Origin: Penicillium oxalicum
Lineage: Eukaryota; Ascomycota; Eurotiomycetes; Eurotiales; Aspergillaceae
Reading direction: 5' to 3'
DNA length: 64,000 nucleotides
Assembly: GCF_001723175.1 (NCBI RefSeq)
Contig: NC_064651.1
Location: forward strand, 4,340,001-4,404,000
Shown here: positions 61,109 to 64,000 of the stretch, piece by piece
Numbering within the stretch: the stretch's first letter is position 1
How the letters are laid out: every line of letters starts with the position of its first letter
Translations under genes and position numbers: made by a program
Notes under the pieces: generated by a model
Seen by the model: the letters and a program-made list of their open reading frames with translations, nothing else
Told to the model about the DNA's origin: nothing
Databases searched by the model: none

Positions 61109-61974
61109 TCACCGTTGACCATCTAGCCCCATCACTCTGCGGAAACCTGCATTATTGATGATCAAGCTGGCTCCTCGTGTCTCCACCCCCTCCCCTCTCA
61201 GCGTTTGATAATTATAATGGCCGGCGGCCAATCCAGCCAGGAATTCTCCCAATGGCGCAGTCGGACTGTGCATTCTTGTGTAAAAAGCTCTGATCGGAGG
61301 TCCTATGATAGACTCTCCGAAGCGCTTGAGGATAGAGCCTTGGGGTATCCAGGGGAGAATGGCTTGATGGCCACTAGGGTCGACGAAAGCAGGACGAACG
61401 GTCACGGTCTTGAACTGAGGGTTTCGAGATTCTATTTCGGCCAAGGCGGATTCCGTCTCTCCCTTGACCCGACCAAACAGGGCTGTGAAGGGACCTGGCT
61501 CGCTGGTAGCACCCTCTCCGGATACGAAAACAAATTGAAAATGGTCCGAGTCTTGCAACTTGAGCTGCTGGAAAGCCTCGGCGGCTTCAAGAGTCATGTC
61601 CTTGGTGATATGGACATATTCCCTGCACGACAATGGAGTCAGTAGGTGTAATCCACACGCCGGTGCTTTGAGCACCCTCGCGATCTCGAGCGACCACTAC
61701 ATGGTCGGAAGACATACTCTTTTGATACAGCATTTTGACTAATTCCAAGCGCCCATACACACCCTTGAGCCCCTAATAGGCGCTCTTTTAATGATGAGTC
61801 ATAGCGTTTGAAATCATGCAGAATCACTTGGATGCGGTCATCCGTATTGTCTTCTAGCATCGGGACTGGCCGACGGCTCAAAATTGAGATCTTGGAGATG
61901 TCCGTCCTGGCCCTGAGCGCTACGAGCGCCGCGGAGCCAACCAGACCGGTGGCACCAGTAAGTATCACATGCAT
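61109..61974 (-). CDS. Atypical SDR / NAD(P)-binding Rossmann protein, 256 aa
   Basis: There are two exons, 61974-61718 and 61622-61109, with a phase-2 intron (GA|GTATGT...GTGCAG, ACTGAC branch). The start MHVILTGATGLVGSAALVAL carries the TGATGxxG dinucleotide motif of atypical, NmrA-like SDRs. HDFKRYD and CVWALGISQNAVSKE follow. FQFVFVSGEGAT takes the place of the catalytic region, with no clear YxxxK, so it may bind NAD(P)H without classical SDR catalysis. VRPAFVDP is another family landmark. Substrate unknown. It is convergent with the broken FAD oxidase, 214 bp away, and might have been part of the same pathway. Confidence 0.82.
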
Positions 61975-63009
61975 GATGGAGCAAAGTCGATGTTTTCCGA
62001 AGGAGATGTACAAAATGGTCTTTCTATTTGTTTTTAAAAAAAAAAGCAGGCTCTCCGCTGTATTTATGTGCATCCTGTCTGGAGAGGAAATATCGGTCTT
62101 AAAGATTTGACATCTACTAGGGTCCCCATTCGTTTTGAGGCTTGCCTCGTCAGCCACGTCCCGATTGCTGACAGTCTGGGCGGGATTGGAGCTAAATCCG
62201 CTATTCAGTCCAGCCTAACTCCATTCACGTGGGCGGTACGAAAAAATGGAATGGGAGGTCCAGAACGGATTCAGGCGTTGATTGGTTATCAACCGCGCTT
62301 ATCGCCACTAACACCGAGCCTGACATCTCATGCCGTAGGAAGTAATCCACTCAAGCGGCGGAGCGTGATTGATTTTCAAGGTGCAATTGTGATGAACTTG
62401 AAGGGATGCAAATTCTACTCAGCGTATCGATCTGAGAAGCTACCTATCTCTGCAGGCCTACCCGGTAAATAAAGACTGCAATGTCGACTCAGACGGGCAG
62501 CTTCCCGCATCAACCATGGTCTAGGCAGGATATGAATAATGAAGCCGACTTTTTGACATTTGCAACACTCAGAGCGCAACAATCTCATTCTGGGTTGCAG
62601 ACCTTCTGCATATATTGGCCATGCGAGGCGAGACGTTATGATCAGGATCCTCGGTGTGGGTAGCCATCAACCCCGCCTGTGCGCCCTACTCGAAATTGGA
62701 ACTGGATGATGCATTCAGATGTTCTTGAGAGCCTAGTGGTCGATACTGCACATTCACCTTTTCAGTGGCAGCTCCCCAGAAATCCATTCGGTAGAAGAAA
62801 AAAAAATGTCATTGGCAAAGAAATCATCTTCGTTCTTGACCAGCCCAGAGACGGGTGCGATTCTGCCTCACACATGCCGATGAGCTCCTTTTTCTGAGGC
62901 CAACTGACAAATTCATGCGGTGGATGTGGAATGCGATATGGGTATCATAGAAGATCGCCGCAGAGGCGAAGTTGTGAAGGGAAGAGAGGGAGGAAAGCGC
63001 CAAAGAATC
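61975..63009. other. Intergenic stretch, no supported gene
   Basis: A 134-codon plus-strand frame (62068-62472) overlaps the 5' leader of the SDR gene and has no domain. An A-run of about 12 lies at 62035-62046. Nothing else is seen. Confidence 0.45.
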
Positions 63010-63486
63010 TCATTTGTTGGTCTTGAAAACTGGCTGCTGTTCCATCGTCTGAGAGATAAAGTTGCGCAACGCTGACCAACGGTTTGTGGTCGGAGCGGTT
63101 TCAGACGTAGCCTCTGTAGGGGCAGGCTGAATGGTGGCTAGCTGAGCCATGTTCTTCGCAAATCGGTCCCGCTCTATCTTCTCCAGTTTTTCCCGACGCT
63201 TCATCGCACCAGGTTTGTGGCGGATTGTTGTTTGCTTGATCACATTCACTTGGCTGGCAGCATGGTGGGAGTCTTGGTCAGTCTCTGGGAGAGCATCGGC
63301 GAGCGACTCGAGGTTGGCGACCAGCTTCTTGGAGGGGCGACGTGTCTTGGGCGTCTTGGAGTTTTTGGCGATTTTGGACATCAGCGTCGCATGCTTGATC
63401 TGGCGCTTATCTTTTTTGCTTGTGCGGAAGTCATCACCAAAGGGACCAGCTTTGACTGGTCCTGTTCTGGGAGTCTTGGTCTTCAT
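63010..63486 (-). CDS. SLX9: Ribosome biogenesis protein SLX9-like, 158 aa
   Basis: A single intronless frame, very basic. It opens MKTKTPRTGPVKAGPFGDDF and continues KKDKRQIKHATLMSKIAKNS, the conserved N-terminal block of SLX9. The middle is helical and charged (HKPGAMKRREKLEKIERDRF), and the end reads NRWSALRNFISQTMEQQPVF, the second SLX9 landmark. Length fits the fungal family. Yeast Slx9 is a nucleolar factor of 40S maturation and export. That role is taken from the family. Confidence 0.85.
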   Translation of the reverse strand: MKTKTPRTGPVKAGPFGDDFRTSKKDKRQIKHATLMSKIAKNSKTPKTRRPSKKLVANLESLADALPETDQDSHHAASQVNVIKQTTIRHKPGAMKRREKLEKIERDRFAKNMAQLATIQPAPTEATSETAPTTNRWSALRNFISQTMEQQPVFKTNK

Positions 63487-64000
63487 CGTGATGACACGGC
63501 CGTCTTTTGATGCTCACGACAAGGATGTACTAGACGGCTGAGCCCAAGACAGTAAAGGCGCATGTGAGAGAGACCGGCACACAAATTTGCAGCCAGTTCC
63601 GGTGCCTTTTGCCGCCTTGCCGCCTCGCCGCCTTCCTCGTGACTCGACCGACTGGTCTGCTGCTGCCCCACATGACCGAGCTGGGACACTCGATTCCCTC
63701 AATTCCCTCGGTTTCCCCAAGGAACGCACAGGAACGCAAAGGCGTCAGTCTTCCTCTTCAACGACATCCCATCAGTCTCCGTAATTGCCTTGTATGCACC
63801 GAAGAATGAATTTTTTTTAGTCAGAAATTAAGAGCTTGACGATGCATGGCTCTTGGATATGTGTTGCCATTCTTCCGTCATGTGATACCTTGATATGAAG
63901 TTTCTACAAGGACAGTGATGGGCATTCTTGAGCCTTCTATAAGCACATGATATGTACTGCGGCCCGTGGCACAGGATGTACTTTTGTTGGGCCCTTCCCA
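63487..64000. other. Upstream region of SLX9 to the window edge
   Basis: 513 bp with overlapping short frames on both strands at 63483-63809, none with a domain. It holds the SLX9 promoter. Nothing else is seen before the edge. Confidence 0.4.

Noticed and set aside
62068..62472. 134-codon plus-strand frame
   Set aside because: It overlaps the 5' leader of the SDR gene on the other strand and has no domain or splice support.

Overview
The window is nuclear DNA of a filamentous ascomycete, most likely Eurotiales (Penicillium or Aspergillus type). The reasons are short GT-AG introns of about 45-140 nt with CTAAC/CTGAC-like branch points, a fungal-type multimodular NRPS, fungal housekeeping genes (RAB11/Ypt3 GTPase, BRX1, SLX9, mitochondrial ClpX, an Abp2-like ARS-binding protein) and several small Myb/SANT-like proteins of a kind I associate with Eurotiales. 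Gene models were built by hand from frames, splice signals and phase continuity. There is no transcript evidence.

Layout. 1-9 kb and 17.8-23 kb: two runs of small genes, eight of which (one decayed) encode an N-terminal single helix-turn-helix of Myb/SANT type followed by a charged low-complexity tail. A ninth at 936-1706 may be related. A WW-domain protein, an F-box/leucine-rich-repeat protein and an Abp2-like protein lie between the two runs (9.9-17.3 kb). 24-29 kb: a PfkB sugar kinase, BRX1 and a RAB11-type GTPase. 29.9-50.3 kb: a probable secondary-metabolite locus of two divergent-family MFS transporters and one 4125-residue, three-module NRPS. 50.9-58 kb: a large chromodomain protein and mitochondrial ClpX. 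59-62 kb: a secreted berberine-bridge-type FAD oxidase broken by one frameshift, and an atypical SDR. 63 kb: SLX9.

How they fit. The NRPS reads C*-A-T-E-C-C*-A-T-C-A-T-C(T). It should join three amino acids, with the first epimerised to the D form, and release the product through a terminal condensation-like domain. A second truncated condensation domain (C*) directly before A2 suggests the gene arose by fusing a one-module initiator to a complete two-module synthetase. The two MFS genes are plausible exporters. No methyltransferase, P450 or pathway regulator was found next to the NRPS, so the cluster looks minimal. The Myb-like genes share intron position and phase and look like a diverging, locally duplicated family.
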